From Chloroflexota bacterium (GTDB lineage: Bacteria; Chloroflexota; Ktedonobacteria; Ktedonobacterales; Ktedonobacteraceae), in assembly GCA_005879655.1 (NCBI GenBank), contig VBJK01000136.1:10527-27648 (forward strand): a DNA stretch of 17,122 bases. The letters run 5' to 3'. The notes below the pieces were generated by a model. The model searched no databases. It had not been told where the DNA came from and was given only the letters and a program-made list of their open reading frames with translations. The position numbers and the translations under genes are program-made. Below, piece by piece: positions 1 through 7,228 of this stretch. Position 1 is the first letter of the stretch. Each line of letters starts with the position of its first letter.

Positions 1-231
1 GTTTGTATCTTGCGCGATCTGGGCATGGGCAAGCTGATCAGTCTGGGAGGGGTGACGTTGCGGCACAGTGGTAGGCCAGGGGGGAGTACCGGCAGGTAGG
101 TAAGAGAATGACATGGGTGTAGCTTGGTAGCTGGCGGATGCATGTGCCGCCACCGGTACGATCGACGCTTCGCACCTTGCACAAAAGGTTGTTGTGTTTG
201 ATATTTCAGCCTCACAGCGAGGACATTTCAT
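1..231 (-). CDS. N-terminus of a zinc-ribbon protein (partial, runs off the window)
   Basis: This open frame of 77 codons starts at an ATG at 231 and continues past base 1, so the protein is truncated by the window edge. It opens with a zinc-ribbon signature: C3-x2-C6, ten residues, then C17-x2-C20. A low-complexity stretch rich in Pro, Ser, Ala and Gln follows. Many bacterial proteins start with such a ribbon followed by a disordered linker and a membrane or other domain, but the informative part lies outside the window. A Shine-Dalgarno-like GGGAG sits about 9 nt upstream of the ATG and supports this start. The upstream gene on the same strand ends 189 bp away, and a possible promoter lies between them. 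The function is unknown beyond probable zinc binding. Confidence 0.72.
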   Translation of the reverse strand, partial: MKCPRCEAEISNTTTFCARCEASIVPVAAHASASYQATPMSFSYLPAGTPPWPTTVPQRHPSQTDQLAHAQIAQDTN

Positions 232-420
232 AATTGTTGCTCCCTATTATGGTGATGTATTAATGAAACGGAGATAAGCTATATGCTGACAGGTCGTATC
301 CTGCCACCATGATACCCAATTTCAACTTAGGAAACAAGCCCCATCTCCGTATGGAATTTCGCCACTTGAGCAACTAAGTTCTGTCTATACCCTCAGATAT
401 GTAAATGCCGGGCATTGTCA
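232..420. other. Intergenic region upstream of the zinc-ribbon gene
   Basis: There is no gene here. It contains the candidate minus-strand promoter described separately and an 8-bp inverted repeat, ACGGAGAT at 268-275 and ATCTCCGT at 343-350, which flanks that promoter. The repeat could be an operator or could be chance. Confidence 0.4.
309..337 (-). promoter_or_regulatory. Candidate sigma-70 promoter for the zinc-ribbon gene
   Basis: On the minus strand TTGTTT (337-332) is followed after 17 nt by TATCAT (314-309). The -10 matches 5 of 6 consensus positions and the -35 only 3 of 6. The implied start near 302 gives a leader of about 70 nt. This is inferred from consensus only. Confidence 0.3.
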
Positions 421-792
421 TTAATGCTGGTGCCATACATTTCCTAAAGATAGACTGGCACAAGGTTCAAAGCTTGCAAGCACACTGCGCGTTTCTGCCA
501 CTTCCGCAGTACATAATGGACAGACTGCAAGATGCTCGGTGATACTGATGGTCTGATTGGCGGGTAAGAGTTCTGCACAGTAATGACTGAGCGTAGTTAC
601 CTCAGGACATCGACTGCGGTAGAGTTTGGCGAGAAGGAAATTATTCGTTCGTTGGTAGATCGCCAGCCGTCGCTGACAGATTCCACATTGCTCTAGATGT
701 TCCTGTACATCTGTCGCCAGTGTCTCATCATCCAGAGCATACCTCAGCAGTTCCTCATCGGTGGGGGCCATTGAGTGTAGACATTCTATCAC
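421..792 (-). CDS. Small soluble protein with two anti-sigma-type (zf-HC2-like) zinc fingers
   Basis: This 123-residue protein has two H-x3-C-x2-C motifs of the kind found in zinc-binding anti-sigma factors: H32-x3-C36-x2-C39 and H87-x3-C91-x2-C94. Extra cysteines at 62 and 72 could complete the second site. There is no membrane segment, so it would act in the cytoplasm. By family analogy it may bind a sigma factor or another regulator, possibly in a redox- or zinc-dependent way. The start chosen is GTG at 792, because GAGGG lies 7 nt upstream; an ATG eight codons in (771) has no better site. A sigma-70-like gene lies upstream on the same strand, but a terminator and a separate promoter stand between them, so the two are probably not one transcription unit. 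The partner sigma factor is therefore inference. Confidence 0.8.
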   Translation of the reverse strand: MIECLHSMAPTDEELLRYALDDETLATDVQEHLEQCGICQRRLAIYQRTNNFLLAKLYRSRCPEVTTLSHYCAELLPANQTISITEHLAVCPLCTAEVAETRSVLASFEPCASLSLGNVWHQH

Positions 793-863
793 AAGCGTTC
801 CCTCTTGTTATCTGAGCATGTTATAGCTGTTCTCACACAACTTTTCTGTGCTTAAACAACAAT

Positions 864-892
864 ACTATAAATTACGTTGGTTGCTCTGTAAA
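864..892 (-). promoter_or_regulatory. Sigma-70-type promoter for the double zinc-finger gene
   Basis: On the minus strand TTTACA (892-887) and TATAGT (869-864) are separated by exactly 17 nt, each matching 5 of 6 consensus positions. Transcription would start near 857 and give a 65-nt leader to the GTG at 792. The promoter lies just downstream of the sigma gene's terminator. Confidence 0.55.
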
Positions 893-930
893 CGTTTCAC
901 TGAGCAATTTTTGTATATCATCTTCATGCC

Positions 931-969
931 AAAAAACAAGAGAGGAGAGCAGAACATTGTCGCTCTCCT
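931..969 (-). terminator. Intrinsic terminator of the first sigma-factor gene
   Basis: AGGAGAGC at 943-950 pairs perfectly with GCTCTCCT at 962-969 around an 11-nt loop. Read on the minus strand, the hairpin is followed after a few bases by six consecutive T (complement of 931-936). It lies 25 bp past the stop codon of the sigma gene. Confidence 0.72.
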
Positions 970-993
970 TCGCTAGCAAAAGTCGCCTACTTA

Positions 994-1695
994 TCACACA
1001 GTCGCACTCAACTTCCAACGTATTTTATCTGCATTGCGTAGAATGCGTTCCATAACATTACGCTTAATGCGATAGATTTCGCTCTCGTTACTAAATTCAT
1101 TGGGACAACAGCGTATAATTTCACGCGGTTTTAGATTGCAATGAAAATGCAAATAAGCAATCCGTTTTTCTTTTTCACCTACCAAAACGCTCTCGATGGC
1201 TTCCCATAGCTCACCTTCGTGATACAGATCATCAACGGAAGGTTCATCATTGCCACCCTGTCCATAATCGGGGATTGGCTCTTCCCGTGGCCGGGCGTAG
1301 GTGCGCAGAGTATCGGTGATCGCACAATGCAAACAAAGATGCAAGTAACTGAGCGCACCAGCAAGCGCTGTGAATGAGACTCCCTGGTCGCTCACCGCCT
1401 GCCAGAAGCGTCGAAAAGCATCATAGATATAGCTAATCTCGCTGTCATAGCGTAGTGCAAGCTCGCGTTGTGGGTGACGCCCGATCCATATACGCACATT
1501 ATCGCTCAACTGTGTTTGCAAAATCGCCCACGCGTCATTGTTTTGCAACAGGATTGCACGCCGTAATATTTCCAGAGAATATTGGTCGTTACTCTGTTCT
1601 TTTCGACGATACTTATTCATCTCACATGCACTACATTCGGCAAGATCTTTTAAGCTCATTTCACCAGGTAGCTTTTCTTCCATCTTAGTACCCAT
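994..1695 (-). CDS. Sigma-70-family RNA polymerase sigma factor (diverged)
   Basis: This 233-residue cytoplasmic protein has the two-block layout of a small sigma factor. Residues about 44-145 resemble region 2, with a W-rich helix (FRRFWQAVSD) and a conserved helix ending in LRTYARPRE. Residues about 163-222 resemble region 4, a helix-turn-helix with EIYRIKRNVMERILR as the likely recognition part. Both blocks are diverged. A CSAC pair at 21-24 lies in the N-terminal extension. The ATG at 1695 was chosen because GAAGGGGAAG precedes it; the frame stays open to a TTG at 1746, which has no convincing ribosome site. The gene has its own terminator. The double zinc-finger gene follows on the same strand and may encode a regulator. 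Which promoters it reads cannot be told from sequence. Confidence 0.72.
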   Translation of the reverse strand: MGTKMEEKLPGEMSLKDLAECSACEMNKYRRKEQSNDQYSLEILRRAILLQNNDAWAILQTQLSDNVRIWIGRHPQRELALRYDSEISYIYDAFRRFWQAVSDQGVSFTALAGALSYLHLCLHCAITDTLRTYARPREEPIPDYGQGGNDEPSVDDLYHEGELWEAIESVLVGEKEKRIAYLHFHCNLKPREIIRCCPNEFSNESEIYRIKRNVMERILRNADKIRWKLSATV

Positions 1696-1962
1696 TTTAC
1701 CTACTTCCCCTTCAGTAAAGTCTGAAGTGGTACAGTTTACGCTCAACGTTTATCGCTATGATAGTAGACGCAACGCGAGTGGCTTACTCAAAGGCTTGTG
1801 TTGCTTCCATAGTGCTAACTTGCCTGCCAAAGCAAGTTTGTCCTACTCACTAAGTATTCCCTATGAAAAGACATAGTACTATTTACCAATGTAGGTATAC
1901 CGTACACATATCAGGGTACAATTCAGGGCATGAATTTACAATGGACCAAGTAACTCTATGCG

Positions 1963-1978
1963 TGTGATCCACGTCACA
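1963..1978. promoter_or_regulatory. CRP/FNR-family-like operator palindrome
   Basis: TGTGA-N6-TCACA is a perfect match to the ten defining positions of the CRP-type site. It lies about 270 bp upstream of the sigma-factor start and just past the end of the YyaL-like gene. The binding protein is unknown; a role in controlling the sigma gene is inference. Confidence 0.35.
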
Positions 1979-2004
1979 AAAAAGATCTTGCCGGTAATGA
2001 AGAT
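1978..2004 (-). terminator. Weak intrinsic terminator after the YyaL-like gene
   Basis: On the minus strand ATCTT and AAGAT form a 5-bp stem around a 10-nt loop (2004-1985). C and then six T follow (complement of 1978-1983). The stem is short and AT-rich, so it may be inefficient. Confidence 0.3.
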
Positions 2005-2012
2005 GTGTGTGC

Positions 2013-4169
2013 TTAATCTAGCAACGGTTCTAATGCTTCAACGGTATTGACCGGGGCCTGGCAGGCAAAGTTTTGACAGACATAAGCGGTAGCTTTGCCA
2101 TCCTTGAGCGGTCGTTCTGCTAGCAACGCAATGCTCTGTTGTGCCTCTGTATCGTTGGCGGTGCAACAGGCTATGACACTGTTGGGGATATAACGCCGAT
2201 TCACTATGTTGAGCAAGCTACGCGTTTCCTCGTTGGAGGCATGGCCGATGATGGCGATCTCTTGCACTGCCGACCGCGCAAAATCCAGAGCATTGAGCAG
2301 GTGTCCAAAGCCCTGTGGATGCTGTACCATCAGGTCTGCCAGGGGTTCTAGATAGTGTATGGCGCGCTGGCGATATGCCTCTTCGCCTGTTAATGCGGCA
2401 AGACGCAGGAGGACTTCAGCGGCTACGCTATTCCCGGCGGGGATGGCATTATCTACGATATCTTTGGGGCGGCTGATCAGGGCTTCATGATCGTTGCCTG
2501 TGTCAAAAAAGCCGCCCTGCTCTTCATCGGTGAAGAGCTGTATGGTCTGTTCCATTAATGCGCGTGCCTCGGAGAACCAGCGCAGGTCAAAGCTAGCCTC
2601 GTAGAGGCAGAGGAGTCCAGCGGCGAGAAAAACGGCATCTTCAAGGTAGCCATGCAGCCTGGCGCGCCCATCTTTATACGTACGCAGGAGCCGTCCAGCG
2701 GGTCGCAAAGAGCTGAGTAAGAAGTTGGCATTGTTGATGGCGATGTGCAGGTAGTCGGCCCGCGCAAGGTAACGTGCTGCTTCGGCAAAGCTCTGTAGCA
2801 TGAGTCCGTTCCAGGAGGTGAGAATCTTTTCGTCGCGCCCCGGCTTGCTGCGCTGCTCTCGTGCTTGGAAGAGTATGGCTCGGCTCCTTTGCAGTGAGGC
2901 GTGCACGTCGTTTACTGCCATTTGCATCTCGCTTGCCAGTTGTTGCACATCGCTCACCACGTGCAGGATGTTCTTCTCTTCAAAATTGCCGTGCGTGGTG
3001 ACATCGTAATAGCGCATAAAGAGTGCTGCATCTTGTGGTGCTAGTAAGCGCTCAATCTCTTGAGGTGTCCAGAGAAAGAACTTTCCCTCTTCTCCTTCGC
3101 TATCTGCATCCTGAGTGGAGTAGAACCCGCCTTCAGGGGAGGTCATCTCACGTATTACATAATCCAATGTCTCTTCTACAATACGGCGATAGAAGCTATT
3201 ACCCGTGACGAGGTAGGCGTGCAGGTAGAGGCGGCTCAGTAAGGCGTTATCGTAGAGCATCTTCTCAAAATGGGGCGCTAGCCATTCCTCATCCACGGAG
3301 TAGCGATGGAAGCCTCCACCCAAGTGATCATAGATGCCACCATTGGCCATATGTTGTAACGAAGTTTCGACCATTACGCGTTCGGCATGGCTTGCTGACT
3401 CTTGCTGTAGTGCGAGTTCGCCTTTGGCTTTATGCAGGTGCACGCGGAGCAAAAATTCCAATGCCATGGTATTGGGAAACTTGGGGGCTTGACCAAAACC
3501 ACCATATTGGGCATCGAAGGTTGTCGCCAGCTTGTGACTGGCGGTCTGTAAGATGCTAAGTGATGCGGTACCTGGGAATTGGCTGCTCTTTGTATGCGTG
3601 GTGCTGCGTTGTTTGAGGAAATCCGCCAGCTCATTAGCCTGCGCTTCCACACGCTCGCGCTGTGTTTCGTAGACATGAGCAATACTCAACAAGAGACGTG
3701 GGAAACCTGGCATAGTGTGCTGTCCATACTGGCGATCGGCGGGCGGAAAATACGTTCCGCCATAAAAAGGGTGTCCGTCAGGGGTGAGAAAGACGGTCAT
3801 TGGCCACCCTCCTTGACCGCTCATAGCCTGGACGGCCTGCATATAGATGCTATCAATATCTGGGCGCTCTTCACGATCTACTTTAATGGAGATAAAATGC
3901 TTGTTCATCAAGACTGCGATCTCTTCGTTCTCGAAGGATTCGCGCTCCATAACGTGGCACCAGTGACAGGCTGAGTAGCCAACGCTGAGCAAAATGGGCT
4001 TGTCTTCCCGTTTTGCTTTCTGTAGCGCTGCTTCTCCCCATGGATACCAATCTACTGGATTGTGTGCATGTTGCAATAAATATGGACTTGTTTCGTTAAT
4101 CAGACGATTGGTATGCTTATGTTCTTTCTGTTGGCTCGCTATATTATGATGCTTGTGTGTCTCTGACAT
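2013..4169 (-). CDS. YyaL/SPATA20-type thioredoxin-domain protein (DUF255)
   Basis: This 718-residue cytoplasmic protein has the full layout of the YyaL family. An N-terminal thioredoxin-like domain spans residues about 21-180, with the family's signature start ([20 protein letters not shown]) and an active-site CHWC at C68-C71. An (alpha/alpha)6-barrel region follows, resembling N-acylglucosamine 2-epimerases and glycosidases, with family motifs such as [17 protein letters not shown] and [11 protein letters not shown]. The length is normal for the family and no frameshift is seen. The biochemical role is not established; a thiol-redox function is inferred from CxxC. The start is ATG at 4169, preceded by GGGAG; the frame is open to 4235 but the extra 22 residues are not family-like. 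A membrane-protein gene lies 136 bp upstream on the same strand and the two may be co-transcribed, since no clear promoter was found between them. Confidence 0.92.
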   Translation of the reverse strand: MSETHKHHNIASQQKEHKHTNRLINETSPYLLQHAHNPVDWYPWGEAALQKAKREDKPILLSVGYSACHWCHVMERESFENEEIAVLMNKHFISIKVDREERPDIDSIYMQAVQAMSGQGGWPMTVFLTPDGHPFYGGTYFPPADRQYGQHTMPGFPRLLLSIAHVYETQRERVEAQANELADFLKQRSTTHTKSSQFPGTASLSILQTASHKLATTFDAQYGGFGQAPKFPNTMALEFLLRVHLHKAKGELALQQESASHAERVMVETSLQHMANGGIYDHLGGGFHRYSVDEEWLAPHFEKMLYDNALLSRLYLHAYLVTGNSFYRRIVEETLDYVIREMTSPEGGFYSTQDADSEGEEGKFFLWTPQEIERLLAPQDAALFMRYYDVTTHGNFEEKNILHVVSDVQQLASEMQMAVNDVHASLQRSRAILFQAREQRSKPGRDEKILTSWNGLMLQSFAEAARYLARADYLHIAINNANFLLSSLRPAGRLLRTYKDGRARLHGYLEDAVFLAAGLLCLYEASFDLRWFSEARALMEQTIQLFTDEEQGGFFDTGNDHEALISRPKDIVDNAIPAGNSVAAEVLLRLAALTGEEAYRQRAIHYLEPLADLMVQHPQGFGHLLNALDFARSAVQEIAIIGHASNEETRSLLNIVNRRYIPNSVIACCTANDTEAQQSIALLAERPLKDGKATAYVCQNFACQAPVNTVEALEPLLD

Positions 4170-4305
4170 AAACTTTCTCCCATACTGTTGGCTCACCGGG
4201 TAACTTTTGGCATTGTACGACATAACCATGGACAAGAGACAGCTGTTCCCTTCCTTATGGTTGTCCTGGTTGCGGAGGGGGCTGATTTAATTATTGGCTG
4301 GACAA

Positions 4306-4929
4306 TCAGGAACTGGCGATGATGTACTCTGATGCTCTGCCGGAAATTTTCCATACACCGCCACAATGCAGACATCTCCATTGTGCTGAGCATACTCGAC
4401 TAAAAATGATATCCTGAAGAATAAAAATAATAGTGATCACCCATACGATCGGCACAGTGCGCCGCCGCGATGCGGCTGCTTGAGCCTCTCTGGTCAGTCT
4501 GACCGGTATGGTTTTAGTCCTAGTAGTTGGCTGCCGCCACGAAGAAAGTTTGGCAAAAAGAGAGGAACAAGCACGAGCAAGCTTCAGCGCAGCATTACTA
4601 AGAAAGTGCAGGCTATTGTCACGTGGCTCCTCAAAAAAGGGCAATTGGACAATTGTCACCAGCAAAGTGATACCAGTAATAATGCCAGTGACAATAGCGG
4701 AGGCTGGTGTGAAAACAGCTCCTGTGATGCCTAATACAATGGAATTGACAACCACCCCAAAAAAGATGATCCACTTGCCCAGGTTAGGAGACTGTAATGG
4801 GCCAGCCTTTTGTGGTGAGTCAGTAGGCTGTGGTGGGCTAGCAGATAATGATGGACTAGCGGGCTGCAATGAGTCAGCAGGCTGTGGTGGGTCAGCAGGT
4901 TGTGGTGGGCCAGCAGAACCTGTATTCAT
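4306..4929 (-). CDS. Small membrane protein with proline-rich repeat N-terminus
   Basis: I do not recognise this 207-residue protein. Residues 1-48 are a low-complexity tail of imperfect five-residue units of the PPQPA/DSLQP type. Two adjacent hydrophobic segments follow (about 52-72 and 77-98). A basic soluble stretch (about 110-158, rich in R/K/T) comes next, then a third hydrophobic segment (about 159-178). A short C-terminus contains C180, C186 and C189, the last two as CLHC, a possible half zinc site or thiol pair. A proline-rich leader before membrane helices is common in uncharacterised Chloroflexota and actinobacterial proteins. A strong promoter lies 45 bp upstream. The ribosome site (AAAGG) is rather far from the ATG, about 11 nt. 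The YyaL-like gene follows on the same strand. Confidence 0.68.
   Translation of the reverse strand: MNTGSAGPPQPADPPQPADSLQPASPSLSASPPQPTDSPQKAGPLQSPNLGKWIIFFGVVVNSIVLGITGAVFTPASAIVTGIITGITLLVTIVQLPFFEEPRDNSLHFLSNAALKLARACSSLFAKLSSWRQPTTRTKTIPVRLTREAQAAASRRRTVPIVWVITIIFILQDIIFSRVCSAQWRCLHCGGVWKISGRASEYIIASS
4810..4908 (-). repeat. Degenerate 15-bp repeats encoding Pro/Gln/Ala units
   Basis: Codons 8-40 of the membrane-protein gene are built from diverged 15-bp units (plus-strand form close to GCAGGCTGTGGTGGGTCA), each encoding a PPQPA-like pentapeptide. The units at the right-hand side are the most alike, which suggests expansion from the N-terminal end. Confidence 0.5.
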
Positions 4930-4973
4930 AGCTAATCATGCCTTTCTGTGAACAAAATAAAGAAGTTCAATAT

Positions 4974-5003
4974 ATTATAAACAAAACTTATATACAAAGG
5001 CAA
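4974..5003 (-). promoter_or_regulatory. Sigma-70-type promoter for the small membrane protein
   Basis: On the minus strand TTGCCT (5003-4998) is followed after 18 nt by a perfect TATAAT (4979-4974). Transcription would start near 4967, giving a leader of about 38 nt to the ATG at 4929. Confidence 0.55.
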
Positions 5004-5111
5004 TACTCTAGAAAAGCATGGGTATGGATGAAGCCAGGATAATTAGCGAGGTCAGCACTTGTGAACTTTGTAACTGCTGTGCTAATCTAGAACAATTTTA
5101 CGATGCTTTAA

Positions 5112-5151
5112 TAGACAGCTATGGGTATCTGTGGTATAGTACGGGCTATAC
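5112..5151 (+). promoter_or_regulatory. Extended -10 promoter with overlapping dyad for the Rpn-like gene
   Basis: TAGACA (5112-5117) and TATAGT (5135-5140) are 17 nt apart, and the -10 is preceded by TGG, an extended -10. The dyad GTATAG (5134-5139)/CTATAC (5146-5151) covers the -10 and the predicted start near 5147, a typical position for a repressor site. The leader would be about 125 nt and holds a small GAGAA/TTCTC hairpin at 5161-5174. Confidence 0.5.
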
Positions 5152-5270
5152 TATACTAAAGAGAATGTATTCTCAACCACAAAGTAAGATACGCTTTTCG
5201 ATAATGGTCCAATGCTCGATACGCGGGTCTATGTTTGATAAGTTGAGATATTTTTATGGGAGGGGTTCTC

Positions 5271-6272
5271 TTGACACAAGTTTGGGATGATACGCTAAAG
5301 CGCTTGATCATGGCCAATCCGCAGGATTTTGTTTCAATGATTATAGAAGAAGCACGTTATGAGGGGGATCTGGCTACTGAACTCAAGAATTGGACACGTC
5401 GTGCTGATGTGGCAATGAGTATTCTATTGCATGGCGAAAAGATGGTCTTGGATCTGGAGATACAGAGTACTCAGGATGATACCATGGGACAAAGGTTGTT
5501 GGAGTATAATGTATTAGCCACGCGTGAACACAATTGTCGCGTCATCTCGTGCGTCATCTATTTACGCGAAGATGACAATATTGTTGAATCACCCTTGATC
5601 TGGGGGCTACCCAACGGCGCGCAGATACTCGTCTTCCGCTATATCGTGATAAAGATGTGGGAGCTTCCAGTCCAGGATATTCTTGAGTCTGGCCTAGTCG
5701 GCTTATACCCGTTGCTGCCATTGGCAGAAGGGGGCAAGCAGTATCATGTCATTGATACAATGATCGAGCAGATTGTGGCTGCCAAACAATGGCATCTGCT
5801 ATCCTTCAGCCACATCATAGCGGGACTGGTGTTTACTCAAGAACAGGATCACGAGTACTTACAAAGGAGATTTGCTGTGTTTGAAGATATTCTAGAAGAA
5901 TCTTGGGTCTATCAAGAGATTGAAAAGAAGGGACTTGAGAAGGGCTTAAAGCAAGGTCTTGAGAAGGGCGTGAAGCAAGGTCTTGAGAAGGGCGTGAAGC
6001 AAGGTCTTGAGAAGGGCGTGAAGCAAGGTCTTGAGAAGGGCGTGAAGCAAGGTCTTGAACGAGGACTGATGTCCTACCGCCAGACGATACTACGGATCGT
6101 TGAGGCACGCTTCCCCACGCTGACTGATTGGGTGCAACAGCAGCTCAATGCCGTCACCGATCTGACGATGCTGCAAAATATGTCAGTCTCGGTGAGTCTT
6201 GCTCAGAGTAGTGACGAGGCACGTATAGCGCTGCTCAATATTCTACAGAACAAGAATGGCATACAAGATTAA
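5271..6272 (+). CDS. Rpn-family PD-(D/E)XK nuclease / putative transposase-like protein
   Basis: This protein of 333 residues resembles the Rpn (recombination-promoting nuclease) and transposase-associated PD-(D/E)XK families. The core lies near residues 30-150 and carries the expected acidic positions: D46 in RRADVAM, and D61 with E63-x-Q65 in VLDLEIQ. A helical region follows, then five eight-residue repeats (LEKGVKQG type, about residues 222-265) and a conserved-looking C-terminal helix bundle. Rpn proteins of this kind cleave DNA and promote RecA-independent recombination in E. coli; activity here is inferred. The TTG at 5271 was chosen because GGGAGGGG ends 5 nt upstream; an in-frame ATG at 5256 would place that site inside the coding region. 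It is a single gene with its own promoter. Confidence 0.85.
   Translation: MTQVWDDTLKRLIMANPQDFVSMIIEEARYEGDLATELKNWTRRADVAMSILLHGEKMVLDLEIQSTQDDTMGQRLLEYNVLATREHNCRVISCVIYLREDDNIVESPLIWGLPNGAQILVFRYIVIKMWELPVQDILESGLVGLYPLLPLAEGGKQYHVIDTMIEQIVAAKQWHLLSFSHIIAGLVFTQEQDHEYLQRRFAVFEDILEESWVYQEIEKKGLEKGLKQGLEKGVKQGLEKGVKQGLEKGVKQGLEKGVKQGLERGLMSYRQTILRIVEARFPTLTDWVQQQLNAVTDLTMLQNMSVSVSLAQSSDEARIALLNILQNKNGIQD
5934..6065 (+). repeat. In-frame 24-bp tandem repeat, five and a half copies
   Basis: The unit CTTGAGAAGGGCGTGAAGCA + AGGT starts at 5934, 5958, 5982, 6006 and 6030, with a half copy at 6054. The second to fifth copies are identical at every base; the first has three changes around a TTA codon. 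The unit encodes LEKGVKQG, so copy-number change keeps the frame. Confidence 0.95.
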
Positions 6273-6460
6273 CGAGCGATGCAGTAATGGAGTACGGCCC
6301 GTGGGTGCGCAATTTCTTGCGCCTGCGAAATGCTCAAGTGGGAACTTCGCTTTTAACAAGACATTTTGGCTGGCAAATATAGGGCAAACAGCGGACATTC
6401 ACAACGGTCGTACAATGATGAGAACGCTCAAAGTGATAGCTCTCAAAAAGAAACAGCGGG
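6273..6460. other. Intergenic region between convergent Rpn-like and sigma genes
   Basis: No gene was seen. It contains a perfect hairpin, GCGCAA-TTTC-TTGCGC at 6307-6322, a possible terminator for the Rpn-like gene at 6325-6354, and the T-tract of the sigma-gene terminator. Confidence 0.5.
6325..6354 (+). terminator. Possible intrinsic terminator of the Rpn-like gene
   Basis: GCGAA (6325-6329) pairs with TTCGC (6346-6350), and four T follow directly. A competing inner hairpin, AAGT/ACTT, weakens the call. It lies about 50 bp past the stop codon. Confidence 0.3.
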
Positions 6461-6475
6461 CTAGCTAGCCCGCTG
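6445..6475 (-). terminator. Intrinsic terminator overlapping the end of the second sigma gene
   Basis: A perfect 22-bp palindrome (6454-6475, arms CAGCGGGCTAG and CTAGCCCGCTG) is followed on the minus strand by TTTCTTTTT (complement of 6453-6445). The palindrome includes the TAG stop and the last four codons of the gene, so the terminator is partly coding. Confidence 0.75.
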
Positions 6476-7165
6476 CGTATTGTTTACCTTCGATAAACAA
6501 CAGTGTTTACGTAGTACAGGAACAATCTTCAACTTCTGCGCAATACTACGTCTGCCGTACGATAACGACGCCTGCAAACGTTGCTTCTCCTGTTTATTTT
6601 GCGGCCATTGCCACTGGTTAATATCCTGGTTGTGTCGTCGCAGAGCTCTGGCTAGAGCTAGCTCGTCGTCCACACGTTCGCGCAGAGAGCAGATCATGAC
6701 GCGCCGTTGGCACTTCGGCAGGTCCAGTAGAGCCTTAAGAACCTCCTCCAGGCGATTGTTCATTTCATCCTGTTCCTCAATCACTTCCGCCGGGTCAACC
6801 ATCTCTTTGCTAGCACTCACCAAGACCTTGCCACGATAGATCTCACCTTCCTCATCTTCAGACAAGGGCACATTTGGTTTATGGCGACGCATCATATCGA
6901 TGAACTCGCTATGCACAATGTGCTTAACATACGCCTTCGGGTAATGGATCTCCTTCTCTTTGAGAACCTGCCAGAACTTAATACGCGCCTTCTGAGCCAG
7001 TTCATCAATTTCCAGGTCGAGTAGAGCAGGATGAACACCGGTGGCATGCTGACAGATCCATTCCATCGATAATGCGACAATATAAGAATCGTAACTCTCT
7101 AAGATTTCTTCGACGCTAGACTTACACCCATCAATGGATGTAGAAGGTGAAACCGCTTGCTGCAT
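6461..7165 (-). CDS. Sigma-70-family RNA polymerase sigma factor
   Basis: This 234-residue cytoplasmic protein has a recognisable sigma region 2 at residues about 25-97: DELAQKARIKFWQVLKE matches the core-binding helix, and AYVKHIVHSEFIDMMRRHKP matches the -10-recognition helix. An acidic linker follows (about 100-134). A region 4-like helix-turn-helix lies at about 135-214 (LPKCQRRVMICSLRER, then a second helix ending in SYGRRSIAQKLK). It is longer than the typical ECF factor because of the linker and a basic, Cys-containing tail. The ATG at 7165 was chosen because GAGGAGAG lies just upstream; the ATG at 7192 lacks a site. It is divergent from the TSUP permease. No anti-sigma gene is adjacent, so its control is unknown. 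Confidence 0.8.
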   Translation of the reverse strand: MQQAVSPSTSIDGCKSSVEEILESYDSYIVALSMEWICQHATGVHPALLDLEIDELAQKARIKFWQVLKEKEIHYPKAYVKHIVHSEFIDMMRRHKPNVPLSEDEEGEIYRGKVLVSASKEMVDPAEVIEEQDEMNNRLEEVLKALLDLPKCQRRVMICSLRERVDDELALARALRRHNQDINQWQWPQNKQEKQRLQASLSYGRRSIAQKLKIVPVLRKHCCLSKVNNTQRAS

Positions 7166-7228
7166 ATGTGCTCTCTCCTCATTAGTTAGCATATAGCTGT
7201 ACGTGCGTCCGGTCAGCAGCAGGATATA

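Larger units (their letters stand above)
1696..2012. other. Intergenic region upstream of the first sigma-factor gene
   Basis: No gene is supported here; the short plus-strand frames crossing it lack ribosome sites and overlap the sigma gene. It holds a perfect 7-bp hairpin with an 8-nt loop (AACTTGC 1817-1823, GCAAGTT 1832-1838), a CRP-type palindrome at 1963-1978, and a weak terminator for the gene to its right. No convincing -35/-10 pair for the sigma gene was found. Confidence 0.45.

Noticed and set aside
268..350. 8-bp inverted repeat ACGGAGAT/ATCTCCGT as an insertion-sequence end
   Set aside because: It is too short and only 67 bp apart, with no target duplication or transposase; at most an operator or chance match.
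1455..1876. Plus-strand frames opposite and upstream of the first sigma gene
   Set aside because: They are shadows of the sigma coding region and AT-rich leader with no start signals.
5018..5290. Plus-strand frame of 90 codons with several cysteines before the Rpn-like gene
   Set aside because: It has no ribosome site, runs over the promoter and into the start of the Rpn-like gene, and its composition is not protein-like.
5934..6065. The 24-bp repeats as a CRISPR array
   Set aside because: The units are directly adjacent with no spacers, lie in frame within a gene, and encode a regular octapeptide.
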